Counted from the first letter of the stretch, positions 31,388-42,422 are shown. The stretch: DNA of 64,000 nucleotides from Entomortierella parvispora (GCA_963573315.1 OY752151.1:1612001-1676000); one strand, 5' to 3'. A program made the numbers and translations. The notes: generated by a model not told the origin, from the sequence alone.

Positions 31388-32956
31388 CTATCTCTGCAGG
31401 CCAAGGCTTTGACGCGAAGAAGAAGAGGAGGCAGACCCGACTGGCCGGCTGGCCGTGGTCTTGGCTTTGGGTTCAGTAAAGTAAGCGGCACCACAGACCA
31501 AGGCCAGCAAGAGAAAAGACCACTTGATCAAGGACAAGATGGCGATTTCGAAAAAGTGGGCCGTGCTCGAAAACAGCCCACTGGATGTGTTGTACTTTTG
31601 GAACCGCTTCGCCCTTGCGGCGGCCTCGGCCTCTGCCCTCTTGATCCGTTTCAATGCGTCGGGTCCAGGCCATGGCTTTTGACCTTCTTTTTGATCTTTG
31701 CACGTAATCTCGACAGAGTCCACGGTGGCAATGTATTCTTTCATGTTGTCCTCACCATAATCGGTTTCACCTCCGGCCCAGAGTTTGGTCTCTTGAGCAA
31801 AACCAGCGTCCCAGAGGGTGAGCTGCAATTGCATCATGTTTTCGGGTAGACCTCCTTCTGACTGAACGGTGGGGTCTTTGATACTAACCGTTCGAAGGAC
31901 CTTTCCATCTACGGACCAACGAATCATGGATTCTGTCCATTCAATCTTGTACACCAATTCCTGGGCCGAGGTGTCCTTTTTGATAACAATGGACTCTTCA
32001 TGTGAAATTAGCTGTGAGTGCTGGTGATGACCGTTTCCACCGTGACCATGGTCGCTGTCATGGGAATGAGGCATCACTCGATGGTAATAGTTGGTGATGA
32101 TCGTTTTAGGATCCTTCCCCGTGATCTCGAACGAGATCTCTTCCCCAAGTGCAGGGTTCGACAGCAAGAATGCTGTGACGATCCCGGGACCTGAGGATCC
32201 GGATTTGAACTTTGCGGTGAAGGTTCCATACTTGTTCCAACGGGTCGATGACACTGTCGCACCAAATCCTCCTCCGCTCTGGGTCATGACAATGTCCCTA
32301 AAACAACCCAGTTCAAGGAACATTAAAAGTCAATTGATTTAGTGATGAGACCCAAAATGGACGGGTTGAAAAAAAACCTCCCATCGTGGCGAGATACATC
32401 CCAATGTCTTTCCAATTCTCACCTGCGTGTGCGAAGCAACAGTTTCTGGTTCCGAGAATCAATCTTTGCATAGGGTGCCACATGATGGAAATCAGAGGTC
32501 CAATGAGCTAGGTTAGGGTCTCCATTGAAACTGTGTTTTGGGATGAGGAGGCCAGGGAGTTTGAACGAATCCTTGATATTCCTGCAGGCTGGCAATGGGA
32601 AGCATCCGGCTTCAAGATACGAATGCTTTGGGTCACACCCTTTCGAGATTGGACATGCTTCCATCGATGTTGCGTGACAAGTCCCATCTAGGATATATAA
32701 AAAAGGTACTTTTGTCAGCATCTGATAAGTTTTTTGCTGCGCAGACATTATAAAAAGCCATCTTCAACTTACTATTGCAGCAAGGCTCGGCAGCAGTACA
32801 TGGCATATGGTGCGTTCCGCAGACCGAAAGCTCACGCGCGCTGACGGCTGAAGAAGCGGAAGGCGGTGCAGCTATGGGGTGACCAAAAAAGTTGGCGTCC
32901 GTGACATGACAGATCGCGAAGATCGATAGGGAGAGCGCAAACAGAGGTATCTTCAT
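31388..32956 (-). CDS. GH16 CRH-like cell-wall transglycosylase, membrane-tailed
   Basis: Family GH16 relative of yeast Crh1/Utr2, which cross-link chitin to glucan in the wall. Exons 32956-32773, 32687-32423 and 32297-31388 give 452 residues. A signal peptide (KIPLFALSLSIFAICHVTDA) precedes a Cys-rich segment (VCGTHHMPC...EPCCNNGTCHA) and the jelly-roll catalytic domain. The active-site strand reads GEEISFEITG. The two catalytic Glu of the ExDxE motif are present, but the Asp between them is Ser. A His/Gly-rich insert (HDSDHGHGGNGHH) follows. The C-terminus has a membrane span (IAILSLIKWSFLLLALVCGAAYF) instead of a clear GPI site. The frame extends upstream without a stop to another ATG at 33337, treated separately. 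Confidence 0.87.
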
Positions 32957-33823
32957 AGTAAAGGTGTGCATGAGTGGATGAGGTTGAGAGGGAGAATCGT
33001 GAATGTGTATTTGAGAGAAAGGAATCAAGGATTGGAGGCTATCGCACTCTTTGCAGCCACACACTGTCTGTCCAGAGTGAGACAACATCTTTTTTTTTTC
33101 TTTCTTGCTTTTTTTGGTCATGACACGTTTGTGCAGTTTTGGTGGCAAAGGAGACGGCCGGTAGTGTAGGACGTCGCCCCTGAAGCCTTGTGTTCCCTCA
33201 GCAAGAGAGCTAACATCTTCTGTGGCCAGGATCGCGTCAGCGTTTGACAGGTCGCTGACAGGCTGCTGACTGCAAAGTTGGCCAGCGAGAGCAATTGAGG
33301 ACCAAAGACTGAATACAAGCAATTTAAGCAGTTGCATATTTAAAAAGTCCGTCCAGCTGGATCTGCCAAAAAGAATACATAGACCTGTTGGGTGCGTGTG
33401 GCAAAAAAGAGGCGAAAGAGGTGGACAGGAGCTACATGGGGTCACAAAAGCCACCAAACCAAGCCACCAGTGCCTACTGCAAAGTGGGCCAGCTGGATTT
33501 CGCCATTGCTGACCAAGAGCGCAGAATTTTTTTTGGTTAAAGACCCCGATCGTGCCAAAGGCGATTGGACAACGACATCCCACAGTGACACCCCTGTGGA
33601 TAATCCTTTAGGCTTCATCATAAAGTTCTTTGCTTCGATCTGTCTTCCAACTTTCCTTTGAAGTGGGGAGTGGCATGTACTGTAATCTGATCGATTCTTA
33701 TCACCTGTATAAATACCGTCTCTTCTTTTTCTCCTTTTGCTTTTCTTCTCTACTTCACTTCATCACACTTTTCTCCTCTCTCACCACCCACCCACCCAGT
33801 CACTCACTCACCTACTCACAAAA
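32957..33823. other. Divergent promoter, GH16 gene / LUD gene
   Basis: Contains the in-frame upstream extension of the GH16 frame (to ATG 33337, with its own signal-peptide-like start) and the TATA box of the LUD gene. Otherwise no gene seen. Confidence 0.5.
33708..33715 (+). promoter_or_regulatory. TATA box of the LUD-domain gene
   Basis: TATAAATA lies 116 bp upstream of the ATG at 33824 and is followed by a long CT-rich tract, a common layout for highly expressed fungal genes. Confidence 0.7.
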
Positions 33824-34684
33824 ATGTCGACCCGCCCTGAGAACACCTTCGCCAACACCAACTTTGAGGCCCTCGTCAAGTCGGACGAGAAGATTGCCCA
33901 CCTCAAGGATGGTGTTTACTCCAAGACCGTCAGCGCCGAACGCTTCGAGGCCGCCAAGGCTGGTCTCGAGTCCAAGGGCTTCAAGGTCACCGTTGCTCAG
34001 AACAAGGATGAGGCTTTCGAGGCTTTGAAGTCCCTTATTCCCGAGGTATGTCCTACCATTTCCCTATCCTCTCTTCCGTAGATCGTTTGCACATTTTTTT
34101 TTTTTTGGCGCTAAGCCCGTCGATCCGATCTGCAATCTCAAAATCCTGACCTCCTGTCAAATCTCTCTTCTTGTAACATAAAAAAAAAATCATATTAGGG
34201 TGTCTCTGTCAACGTTGCCCACAGCACCACTTTGGAGGAGATTGGATTCATCAACTACTTGATGAGCGATAACCCTTACGACAACATTCGTAGCAAGATC
34301 TTGGCTGAGAAGGACCCCGCCAAGCAGGCTGAGCTTCGTCGCACCATTGGTACCACCCCCGATTACTTCCTCACCTCCATGTTTGCCGTGACCGAGAACG
34401 GAGAGATGACCCATGGTGATGCTTCGGGATCCAAGGTCGGTGGTGTCGCCTTTGGTGCCAAGAACGTGATCGTGGTCGTCGGTGCCAACAAGATTGTCAA
34501 GGATGAGGCTGAGGCTTACAAGAGAACCTTCGAATGGTGCTTGCCCGTTTCCGGCGCTTACGCCAGAGAGGTCTTCAAGGCTCCCGGCTCTGCTTTGACC
34601 CATTACGAGGTCATTCGTAAGGCCAACCCCTTCAACCCTGGTCGTATTCAGGTCTTGCTGATCAACGAGGCTCTTGGATTCTAA
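33824..34684 (+). CDS. LUD-domain (LutB/LutC-like, DUF162) protein
   Basis: Exons 33824-34045 and 34199-34684 give 235 residues, almost entirely one LUD domain. Signature segments are VSVNVAHSTTLEEIGFINYL, GTTPDYFLTSMFAVTENGE and VGGVAFGAKNVIVVVGANKIV. In bacteria LUD proteins support lactate oxidation, but stand-alone eukaryotic and fungal members have no settled function. Codons are strongly biased to C- and G-ending forms (AAC, GAC, AAG, GTC), as in the eIF5A gene of this window. Together with a clean TATA box, this suggests high expression. An AATAAA signal sits at 34777-34782. No Fe-S cluster motif is present, so electron transfer by this protein alone is unlikely. Confidence 0.88.
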
Positions 34685-35193
34685 AGCTAATGGAGATGAG
34701 TTTTCCTCCCACCCAAAACCCTCCCCTCTCTCTATCCCTTTCATTGACTAAAAGGGCGTTGTAACATACCCTGTTTAATAAAACTTGCATTCAGATACTC
34801 AATGGCTCCCTCTTTTATTCTTCTTTTTTACGAAGAGATTTTGACGTTGACATTCGCTTCTTGTCAGAAGGAAGGGGGTGGTTTTTCTCATGCAAACCTT
34901 ACTAGGAAATTGAGTTGTCAATTCTCTGATGACAAATGCAGGGGGATCGGGCCGAGTTTAGCCCCCCCTGGGAAATCTGATAACAGAGTGCATGGGCCGA
35001 GCCATGGTGCATTCAATTCATTCGACTGAAGCGGGGTTTACTTTGCTGGTCTTTTTTTTTTTTTTTATGAATTATTATCTATGGCTAACGAGGTTGGCGT
35101 CAAAGGCAAGCAACATGAAAGAAAATTCAAGTCTGGTATGAGGGAAGAGATTGATTTTGGAAGGACAAAAAAAAAAAAAAAAAGATTTATCTT
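34685..35193. other. Convergent 3' flanks
   Basis: Contains AATAAA at 34777-34782 for the LUD gene and an A-tract at 35167-35183 next to the lipase gene end. No gene seen. Confidence 0.5.
34777..34782 (+). terminator. Polyadenylation signal AATAAA of the LUD gene
   Basis: A canonical AATAAA hexamer 93 bp after the LUD stop codon. Position is as expected for the 3' end; use is inferred. Confidence 0.6.
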
Positions 35194-37168
35194 TTACTCG
35201 TCTTCACCATCATCTTTAAACATGTCAACGGCGTGCTGAACAGCAGCAATACCGCCATCGTTCGAGAACCGGTTCTCCCGAACGACAATAGACGCGTGTG
35301 CATTCATGGCCTCGATGTGAATAATGTTCTTCTTCCATTCAATAGTGTTCAAGTTCCTGGAAATCTCGACCTGGACTGGCAACAATCCTAAAGGTTTGAG
35401 CTGCTTCAAATGAGGGAACGAGTACGAAATCGGTACTTCTTCCTCGTCCTCCTCGAACGCGCCTCCAGTTGCAGTGGTAGAAGATTGAGGAGAAGATGAA
35501 GAGATTTGCTTCGATTGTGTGGGTGTAGATTCGTCAACCGTCAAAGTGACCGAGGAGTCGGCCGAGGAGTCGGCCTGGGTATCGTTTTGGAATGTCGTGA
35601 TATGGGTCGTCGTGTTGCTCTTGTTGTCATGATGATGCTCGATGTGCGAAACAGTCCGCTGGAGCGAAAGTCGACGGCTACTAGACGCAAAGTCAGCGGT
35701 CGAGGTCCTAGCGACCAAAGCCTCATCGCGAACCCGGTCCAATTCCGGGTTGGTGTCGACCATAGGCTTGGTTCTCCTCCTGGAATTGTATCCCTGAAAA
35801 GAAATGGTCGAGCAGGCAAAGACAATCCACACCGGGATCAGAATGGGTCCCAAAATCCCAAAGAACGCATAGCGTTTCCAAGGAATCGCGTTGAGTCTGA
35901 GGGATGCCCGTTCAGAAAATGAAAGGGATTCCAAAGCCTTGAGCTGTGCCTCTCTCTTTCGTGACAACTCTTCAATTCCTTGGGGCTCGAAAGACTCGAT
36001 CAACGAAGAGTAGCCAGAGCTGTATTGACTATTTGTTAAAAAGGTTGGAGAGAATACATTAGTGACACCCCAATTGACTTTGTTAGGATCAAAATGACAA
36101 AATACATACATCTCGACAGATTCCAGTTCACTGAAAGGGTCCGCATCCGAGAAACTGGCCGTCCAGAAAGGCACAGAGCGGTCATTGGCCACATTGCAGT
36201 AGATCGCTCGTCTCTTGAACCTCGAGAGTGCGTGAACAAAGATGCCTTCAGGGTCTGACATAACGAGCAGCACTGGTTTGCCTCCAATATAGCTGTCGAT
36301 CAACTGCATTTGTTCGCCTAAACGTGCACCCAGTAAGAAAAAGAGAGGTGTCAGTCCAATTACAAATAAATTAAAGGCCAGTTTTTCCTTGCCACCAAGA
36401 TATTTCCGAGAGGCCATTCAACAAGGAGAATCGCTAAAGTACCTGATCTGCTCAACATCCTCGAGCTGAGATAGTTAAACATCTTGGACCAAGTCGTCTT
36501 TGGGGGCTTTCGAATGCCCAGATGTGGCGTGGCCATCGTCACAAAGTACATGGGCTTGACCTTGTCAAAAAAGCCTTTTAGCTCCAAGATACCCATTGCA
36601 AACCGACCAATTAGTCCTCCAAGGGAATATCCTAAAAAAGAGAACTGGGTGACCTTTTTCGTTCTCGAGGTCGAAGCTGTAGAGGAGATGGTGGAGGCAG
36701 CTCCAGAGGCAAGTGTTTCCTGATCTGTTGTTGTCGTTTTGGGTGCTGTCGTCTGTTGATCCTTTTTTGATTTTTTGGACTTGTGCTTTTGTCCTTTCAT
36801 TTCCTCAATGTTTCCGCCCGCCTCAATGACTTTGATCACACTGTGGATCTCTTGGACGAGACGCTGGCCACAGATATCGACACCGTCATACGTGAGCGCA
36901 GACTCGTTCGCTTGTGCGCGGTACTATTCGATGCACGGAACATGAGCAGCAGACGCAAGTTTAGTTTGTACCTCCAGGAGAGTAAGAGAGAAGAAGAAGC
37001 GGGAGAAGGTGCAGCAGTATTGTGTCCGTGGTCACTTACGACGAGGATACGGTCACCGAGTCGTTGTTTGAATTGCTCGGCAATGAAACGAACGTGGTTG
37101 ACATTGCCCCACAGTCCATGATGAAGGATGACGAGATGCACGCCTTCGTGGGTTGCGTCGGAGGTCAT
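35194..37168 (-). CDS. ROG1-like DUF676 serine esterase/lipase
   Basis: Alpha/beta-hydrolase of the DUF676 family (yeast Rog1, a monoacylglycerol lipase). Exons 37168-37040, 36923-36443, 36317-36110 and 36028-35194 give 550 residues. The N-terminus VHLVILHHGLWGN is the oxyanion-hole strand and loop. YRAQANESALTYDGVDICGQ is family-typical, GYSLGG is the nucleophile elbow, and NAHASIVVR near the C-terminus supplies the likely catalytic His. A basic/Ser-Thr insert of about 50 residues (KGQKHKSKKSKKDQ) sits just before the elbow. A membrane span (FFGILGPILIPVWIVFACSTI) lies in the last exon. Substrate is inferred from the family only. Confidence 0.87.
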
Positions 37169-37970
37169 TGATGGTTGCTCTGCTGATGAACGATCTGAGG
37201 GCAGAGAGGGGTAATGGAATGAATGAGTGAAAGAGTGAAAGAGTGAAAGAGAGGAGAGAGGACAGAAGACAGAAGACTGAAGAGTGCAGAGTGAAAAATG
37301 AAAGAGCAAAGCTCCGAAGTCGAGCGCTGAAATGATTTTTCCAGTTCCTTTCTTTGTTCATGATCGGTGACGAAGCACACGCACACCGCACGCACTCCTC
37401 TCCGCATCCTTCCCCCCTGCTCTCTCACAAACCCGCCAACACATGTTCGTGCCATGTTTATTTCTCGCCCAACTTGCAAAAGCCCTGCTTACCGTTTCCA
37501 CTCTCCACTGCCTGGGTGGCCACCCTCCTCCCACGTTGAACTGTTGCGCAGCTGCGCTATTGGTGAAATATAAGAGAGGCATGATGACAACAGCCTGTCT
37601 CGCACCACCTTATGTTCAAGGGTCCTCTCTGTTTGAGTGTCTCTCCTCTGCTCGTCTTCGCTCAAAAAGAGTCTGGTCGACCCAAGGCAAGTTTATTTCC
37701 ATTTCCAGAGATCAATTGCTCAAAGCCTCTCCAACCCAACCCTCCTGGACCTCTCGACTTTGCCCAATTTCGAACCCCCGCAAAAACGTTTACCCATTCT
37801 TCGTAATCATAACTTCACATCTCCCGTTTTAACCTCTTGGGCAATTTGAGCAACTGCCCACAAACATCACTCACACGACGGTCACTATCATCAAGCGAAG
37901 AAGAAGAAGAAAAAAAAAGTCTTGATCCACCCCGGATCCCAGATCTGGCGCCCAAAAGGGCAAAAAGAAG
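37169..37970. other. Intergenic, promoter of the ROG1-like gene
   Basis: CT/GA-rich leader near 37220-37320 on the gene side. Short open frames on both strands are not protein-like. No gene seen. Confidence 0.5.
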
Positions 37971-38042
37971 CTCCTCGACCGGGAATTGAACCCGGGTCTT
38001 CCGCGTGACAGGCGGAGATACTCACCACTATACTATCGGGGA
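37971..38042 (-). tRNA. tRNA-Asp (anticodon GTC), one acceptor mismatch
   Basis: A 72-nt cloverleaf on the minus strand. The anticodon stem TCCGC/GCGGA encloses CTGTCAC, anticodon GTC. The T arm is CCGGG-TTCAATT-CCCGG. The acceptor 5' TCCCCGA faces 3' TCGAGGA, pairing except for a C-A mismatch at 4:69, where fungal tRNA-Asp normally has C-G. The discriminator is G. A T5 terminator follows on the minus strand. Probably functional, but the mismatch leaves doubt. Confidence 0.9.
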
Positions 38043-38365
38043 TGTTCAGATATCGGTGGTAGTTTTCGGTGCATCAGGATCCCAGGAAATGAGAGCCCGT
38101 TATTCCATGCAAAATTCGTTATTTCCCTGCATAATTACGTTATTTCCCAGCTGTATTAAATGTCGCGTTCTGGGGTCAACAGATGGCCGACAAAGAGCTA
38201 ATGGTGGATAGCGAGAGAAACGCAGAGCTGGAGGAAGTAATATATAGAAATCGAGAGAAAAGGCACGAGAGTCAATGAGGAGGAACGTAAAGAGAAGACA
38301 TATGTGATAGAAAGGCTGGGGAACTGATGACGAGCAAGAGGTGCTCAAAAGGTGGATCTGGTCCA
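38043..38365. other. Intergenic, tRNA-Asp to RdRp insertion
   Basis: Includes imperfect tandem copies of a GTTATTCC/GTTATTTCC-type element at about 38098-38150. No gene seen. Confidence 0.45.
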
Positions 38366-40291
38366 TCACGAATACGACAACCGGTCTTCATCCTTTCGAG
38401 CATGGCAGACCATCTGGATCCATTCAGGGTAGGTGATTCTCAGCGGCTTGGGGTACTTTTTTCTGTCGTGATGCAGGAACTGTCGCATGGAGTGATGATC
38501 ACGGACAAAATTGGGCCAACGTTTTGGAATTGAAAACGGCTCCTCTTCCAGGTAATCCATGTACTTTTCCAACCACTTTCGAGTATCCGGGTTTCCAGCA
38601 CCATTCATGTAAACGGACACGGCCCTCAACCAAGAATGTTGACGCGTGTGTCTCCCATGTTTCGGGAGCAAGAGCGACAGGTAGCTTTCTTGGAACGGTC
38701 GATACGGAATCACAATCTTGAGCGCGAATCTACCTCTGCCGCAACGTTCGTGTCGGAAATACATGCCCAGGAACTGGATCCCTTTGAACCGAGTCGCGTC
38801 AGGCTCACTTGTGTCCATCAAGTGATTAGTCGAGAAGGATTTCTTGCCGGACCAGTCAATGTTGAAGCAATCGCTGACAATGTTCGCAATGCGGTCCCGG
38901 GACAAAGAATCCCAGGGCTTCTTGAGCGCCATGACCATATCGTCCCCAAGGACATCCACTTTGCTTTCGCGTAGGATCTTGTCGACCCCTTTGGCTCCAT
39001 GTGTGGCCTGAGCACATTCTACTAGGGCCGTGTATCCGAGCAAGAGCGTGACAACGCTTTGGACCAAAGTGTTGAAGTTGTTGCCACTGGTGGTACCACA
39101 TTTCTTTTGCATCCGGATCCCATCATCGCGACAAATGACCACACAGACTAAAGATTCATAGACAAAGTTCCAAAGGCCATCGTACTTTGGGTTTAACCCA
39201 TCCTCATACTGTTTTCGCAGGATCGAAATCGCAGCGTGCACCAACCAACCGTCAATGGCAGTATCAAACTTTTTGGCATCGAAACAATGATACACCTGAT
39301 GTTTTGATATCTTGTTGATAAAGTCCTCGCTTCCACCATGGTACCACCCTTGGCCGATATGAATGGGCCATCGCTTGTCCAGGTACGCACGTGTCAGTGG
39401 TTTTTCAAGGACGCCCAACAGCAGGAAATCGCGGTGACTCAACATCAAGATCAGTCGACCCATGGCTGTACTCTCTTCGTCAATGTTGGTGACCGAGTAA
39501 TCGTTCTTTTTTCGCTCAATCAACTTGCCCTTCCCACCCATTCGAGCATCATGGGGTTGGACCCAACGTCCTTCCATCAAATCTCTCCAAGCTTGCTTAG
39601 CGTCCTTTAACGCTGTCGGGTGAGCATCCCTTCTGTGCCGCAAACCTAATCGAGCATACTCCAGTCCTGGAAACTTGAAAGCCTCAAAGGGTACCGATTC
39701 CAGCGCCTTGATCTTGGGCATTGGCAATTTCTTTTCCAGCGCGAGTAATTCCGAGACGTGGGCCATGGCTCGATCAAACGATTTCTTGTATTTCAACGGC
39801 ATCTCTCGTGGCTGTCGATCAAACAATCGGAGGTGGTTCATCTGCACAGGCGTTGCCGGTTCGACGTACTCGAATCGAGATAGGTCCACATTCTCTGGAA
39901 GCGGCGGTGGACAAATTTTAGAAAAGCGTTCTACGAAAGGGTCCCTGTCGCGAAAGTCAATGACTCTGGAGATTGGTTTATAGAAATCCTTTCGACCCAG
40001 GAAGCGAATGTGCTCAAACTCTTTTTTGAGTTCTCGCTCATCCTCGATGGCTTGCCGCGTTTGCTGTCGAACATGGGCTGCAGACTTGCATCCTCGACGT
40101 CCCTGGGTTTTATGATAACCGTTGCGGCCATCCTCCTGAGCACTAGGATGGGTGGCGGTATTGGACAGCTGTTTCTCACACTGGGGCCGAGGAGTCATTT
40201 GCTTCTTCGACTGGGGAATATCATTTTTATCGTGGTTCTTTGGACGCGAATCGGTGCCATTACTGTTGACAAGGGAGATCGTAGTGAGCAT
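38366..40291 (-). CDS. Endogenous viral RNA-dependent RNA polymerase, open reading frame intact
   Basis: Single exon of 641 residues from the first ATG at 40291; the frame opens just downstream of a stop near 40367. It has the palm motifs of viral RdRps in order: motif A DAKKFDTAID (about residue 338), motif B GTTSGNNFN (about 400) and motif C LGDD (about 448), then a FLGMYF segment. GDD rather than YxDD, and no RNase H or integrase, exclude a retroelement reverse transcriptase. The order resembles partiti-like and related mycovirus polymerases, but I cannot assign the family. Read as a DNA copy of a fungal RNA-virus gene. The lack of introns or stops means a recent insertion or selection. 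No capsid gene, LTR or poly(A) is seen beside it. It is not a normal cellular QDE-1-type RdRp. Confidence 0.85.
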   Translation of the reverse strand: MLTTISLVNSNGTDSRPKNHDKNDIPQSKKQMTPRPQCEKQLSNTATHPSAQEDGRNGYHKTQGRRGCKSAAHVRQQTRQAIEDERELKKEFEHIRFLGRKDFYKPISRVIDFRDRDPFVERFSKICPPPLPENVDLSRFEYVEPATPVQMNHLRLFDRQPREMPLKYKKSFDRAMAHVSELLALEKKLPMPKIKALESVPFEAFKFPGLEYARLGLRHRRDAHPTALKDAKQAWRDLMEGRWVQPHDARMGGKGKLIERKKNDYSVTNIDEESTAMGRLILMLSHRDFLLLGVLEKPLTRAYLDKRWPIHIGQGWYHGGSEDFINKISKHQVYHCFDAKKFDTAIDGWLVHAAISILRKQYEDGLNPKYDGLWNFVYESLVCVVICRDDGIRMQKKCGTTSGNNFNTLVQSVVTLLLGYTALVECAQATHGAKGVDKILRESKVDVLGDDMVMALKKPWDSLSRDRIANIVSDCFNIDWSGKKSFSTNHLMDTSEPDATRFKGIQFLGMYFRHERCGRGRFALKIVIPYRPFQESYLSLLLPKHGRHTRQHSWLRAVSVYMNGAGNPDTRKWLEKYMDYLEEEPFSIPKRWPNFVRDHHSMRQFLHHDRKKYPKPLRITYPEWIQMVCHARKDEDRLSYS

Positions 40292-40674
40292 TGCATCTGT
40301 CGAGTGTTCGAAAGTGGTCTTGGGTTGGATGCGTTGGTTTGAGTGAAGTGTTTTTCGAATTGACAATTAGTGCCTCGTGTGAGTAAACAGCAGCAGGTGC
40401 GCTTATCAATCGCGAACAGTGCAAAGAGCAAGAAGGCTAAAGACTACAGCTTTAGTCTATCCACGTATAGAAAACGATGAACGATAAAGGTGAGAATGAA
40501 AGCGGAGAGTTGGAACGTGGGAGAGAAAAAGAAGACAAGAGAAGAAAAAGAAAATGTCTGCGACATGGGCGAAAACCAAGGATGGGATGCACAATTGAGA
40601 GCCTGGTCTGTGTCCACGACATTTGATTGCGACATAATGGATGGCTTTATTTGCATTGCAGGGTGTGGCCACGC
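40292..40674. other. Intergenic, upstream of the RdRp insertion
   Basis: Includes the frame between the ATG at 40291 and the upstream stop, and the 3' flank of the RING gene. No gene or viral remnant recognised. Confidence 0.45.
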
Positions 40675-42422
40675 CTAGTCAAGATCTTCGGTTATAGATC
40701 TACTACTGTGGCTGTTCGATGGGTTCTGGCCATGGTTGTTGCCAGAAGCAGTAGGGAAAGATCCCGGCAGATTGGGCGAGCTTGATGCAGATGATTCAGC
40801 GCTATCCTGCAGTGGACGGCGAGCAGCTTCCTCTTCGGGTATCAGCGAGCAGCGGCTAGAGGGTAAGAATCATAAGGTGGATGAGCCACTTTGAAAGATA
40901 ATGGTCGTGAGAACCAGCAGGTAAACAAGAATTACCATGTCGGGCAGGTTGCGCTCGTTTTGAGCCAAGGTTTGATACAATCCTCGTGAAAAATGTGCTT
41001 GCACTTCAACTGAAGACATCCATCCTGCTCAGTAAACTTGTCCTGACAAACGCTGCACTCTGTTTTTGCATCTATCATATGTAAACAAACGCTGTGATTG
41101 TTAGAGCGGTGCGCAAACTAATAAAGAATCGTTTCACTGCCAACGCATACCGAGTTCCTCTGGCGTAATCTTGTGTTCCGGTATGCTGTTGATGATTTCA
41201 TCAGACGCGCCTACAGGCCCACTTCGACTATGGGTGGTTCCAATTTGCGAGTACCATGGATTAGTTTTAGCCATCCAGCACTTTTGGGGACACTAGTCTG
41301 CATTACAGTCAGACCTACCTCTGCATCTCCATCATCTGGGAGATTACATCATCCAGCCCTCCTTGACTGAATACATAGTCGCCTGGGTTGCCTGGCAAGT
41401 TGAACAGCCCTCCACCAAATCCACCGCCTGCACCGCCTTCAGACATTTGTAGGCCCATGCCGAGTCGACCCAAAAGCCTAATAATATACAAAAAAAAAAA
41501 GGAGTGGATCGAATTAACACCAAGGTCGATCCTATCTCCCGGAAATGAGTGTCGTGAACAGCCTCTCTCTACTGACTCTGCAAGAGACATGGGTGGTCCA
41601 GGGATCATGGGGCCTTCAGGTCTATTATCTTGGGCAGTGTTCTCCATGTCGACGTCGCCATCCTCATCTGTGTTTTGTGCTGGCCGTGATCCTGATCCAG
41701 ATCCTGTCCGAGAGCCTACTTGAAAGGGGTTGAGCAGGATGGGGTGTCCTCCTGTAGGAAACTCGCCGGGTTGATGCTGCTGCTGCTGTTGTTGCTGTGT
41801 TCGTCGTTGCCGTTGCTGGCTGGAACCCTCTCGCATATGAGGAGGCGGGTTGGAGATGGTTTGGAACAGCCGAAACAGGTCTTCGAGGCTCAGGTGTTCA
41901 CGCACTTCGTGTTCATCGTCATCGTCGTCGTCCTCGGGCTCTGGTTCAGCGAAGGTTCTGGGGTCATTGTCTTCTTCAATCTGAACAAGGACGGGTATTG
42001 ATCCGACATAGAGATATGGAGATGATCGCGTTAGAACGGCTTCGTTTGACGTCTTTTAGGAAACAGGTTGCTCCCGACGCAAAGAGCAAGAGCGAGACTG
42101 TATTCCTCCCCTCATTGTACATGTACCTTTTCAACAAACTCGCTCTGGCAGTTGGAGCACATGGGATCAGGGACCATCATGGGGGTCATCTCCGCAGCGC
42201 ACTAAAAAAGATCAGGGTGATTACATTTGTCAGTTAGTCAGTCAGTCCTTCAAATGACGGCTGACAGGCAAGACGAGCACAGAGAAAGAGAGTTCGGGTC
42301 GCCCTTGCCCCCCCTTTTTTATGCCCCCCAGCCGAGAGTTGAAGAAGGTCATTCCTCCGGGTGATGTGTCTTGCCTGATGACACCAGTAAAGGTTTCGGG
42401 AAGGAGTTGCGATGGAGGCCAT
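40675..42422 (-). CDS. RNF126/RNF115-like RING E3 ubiquitin ligase
   Basis: Cytosolic ligase of the BCA2/RNF126 class, linked in animals to quality control of mislocalised membrane proteins. Seven exons: 42422-42375, 42201-42127, 41980-41577, 41477-41319, 41227-41151, 41071-40936, 40855-40675, giving 359 residues. The N-terminal zinc ribbon (WCHQC...CSNC) is split by intron 1, which has a GC donor (GCAAGA at 42374). An acidic run (EDDDDDDE) and poly-Gln follow. A conserved GLDDVISQMMEMQ helix precedes the RING-H2: CSVCQDKF, LKCKHIFHEDCIKPWL, then CPTC at the exon 6/7 junction. The disordered tail is Ser/Asn-rich. The exon 3 donor (GTCAGT) was chosen because it restores phase. Confidence 0.9.

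Noticed and set aside
38366..40291. RdRp frame as a reverse transcriptase or as the cellular RNAi RdRp
   Set aside because: The catalytic core is GDD with a viral A-B-C spacing; there is no YxDD, no RNase H and no DLDGD motif of cellular RdRps.
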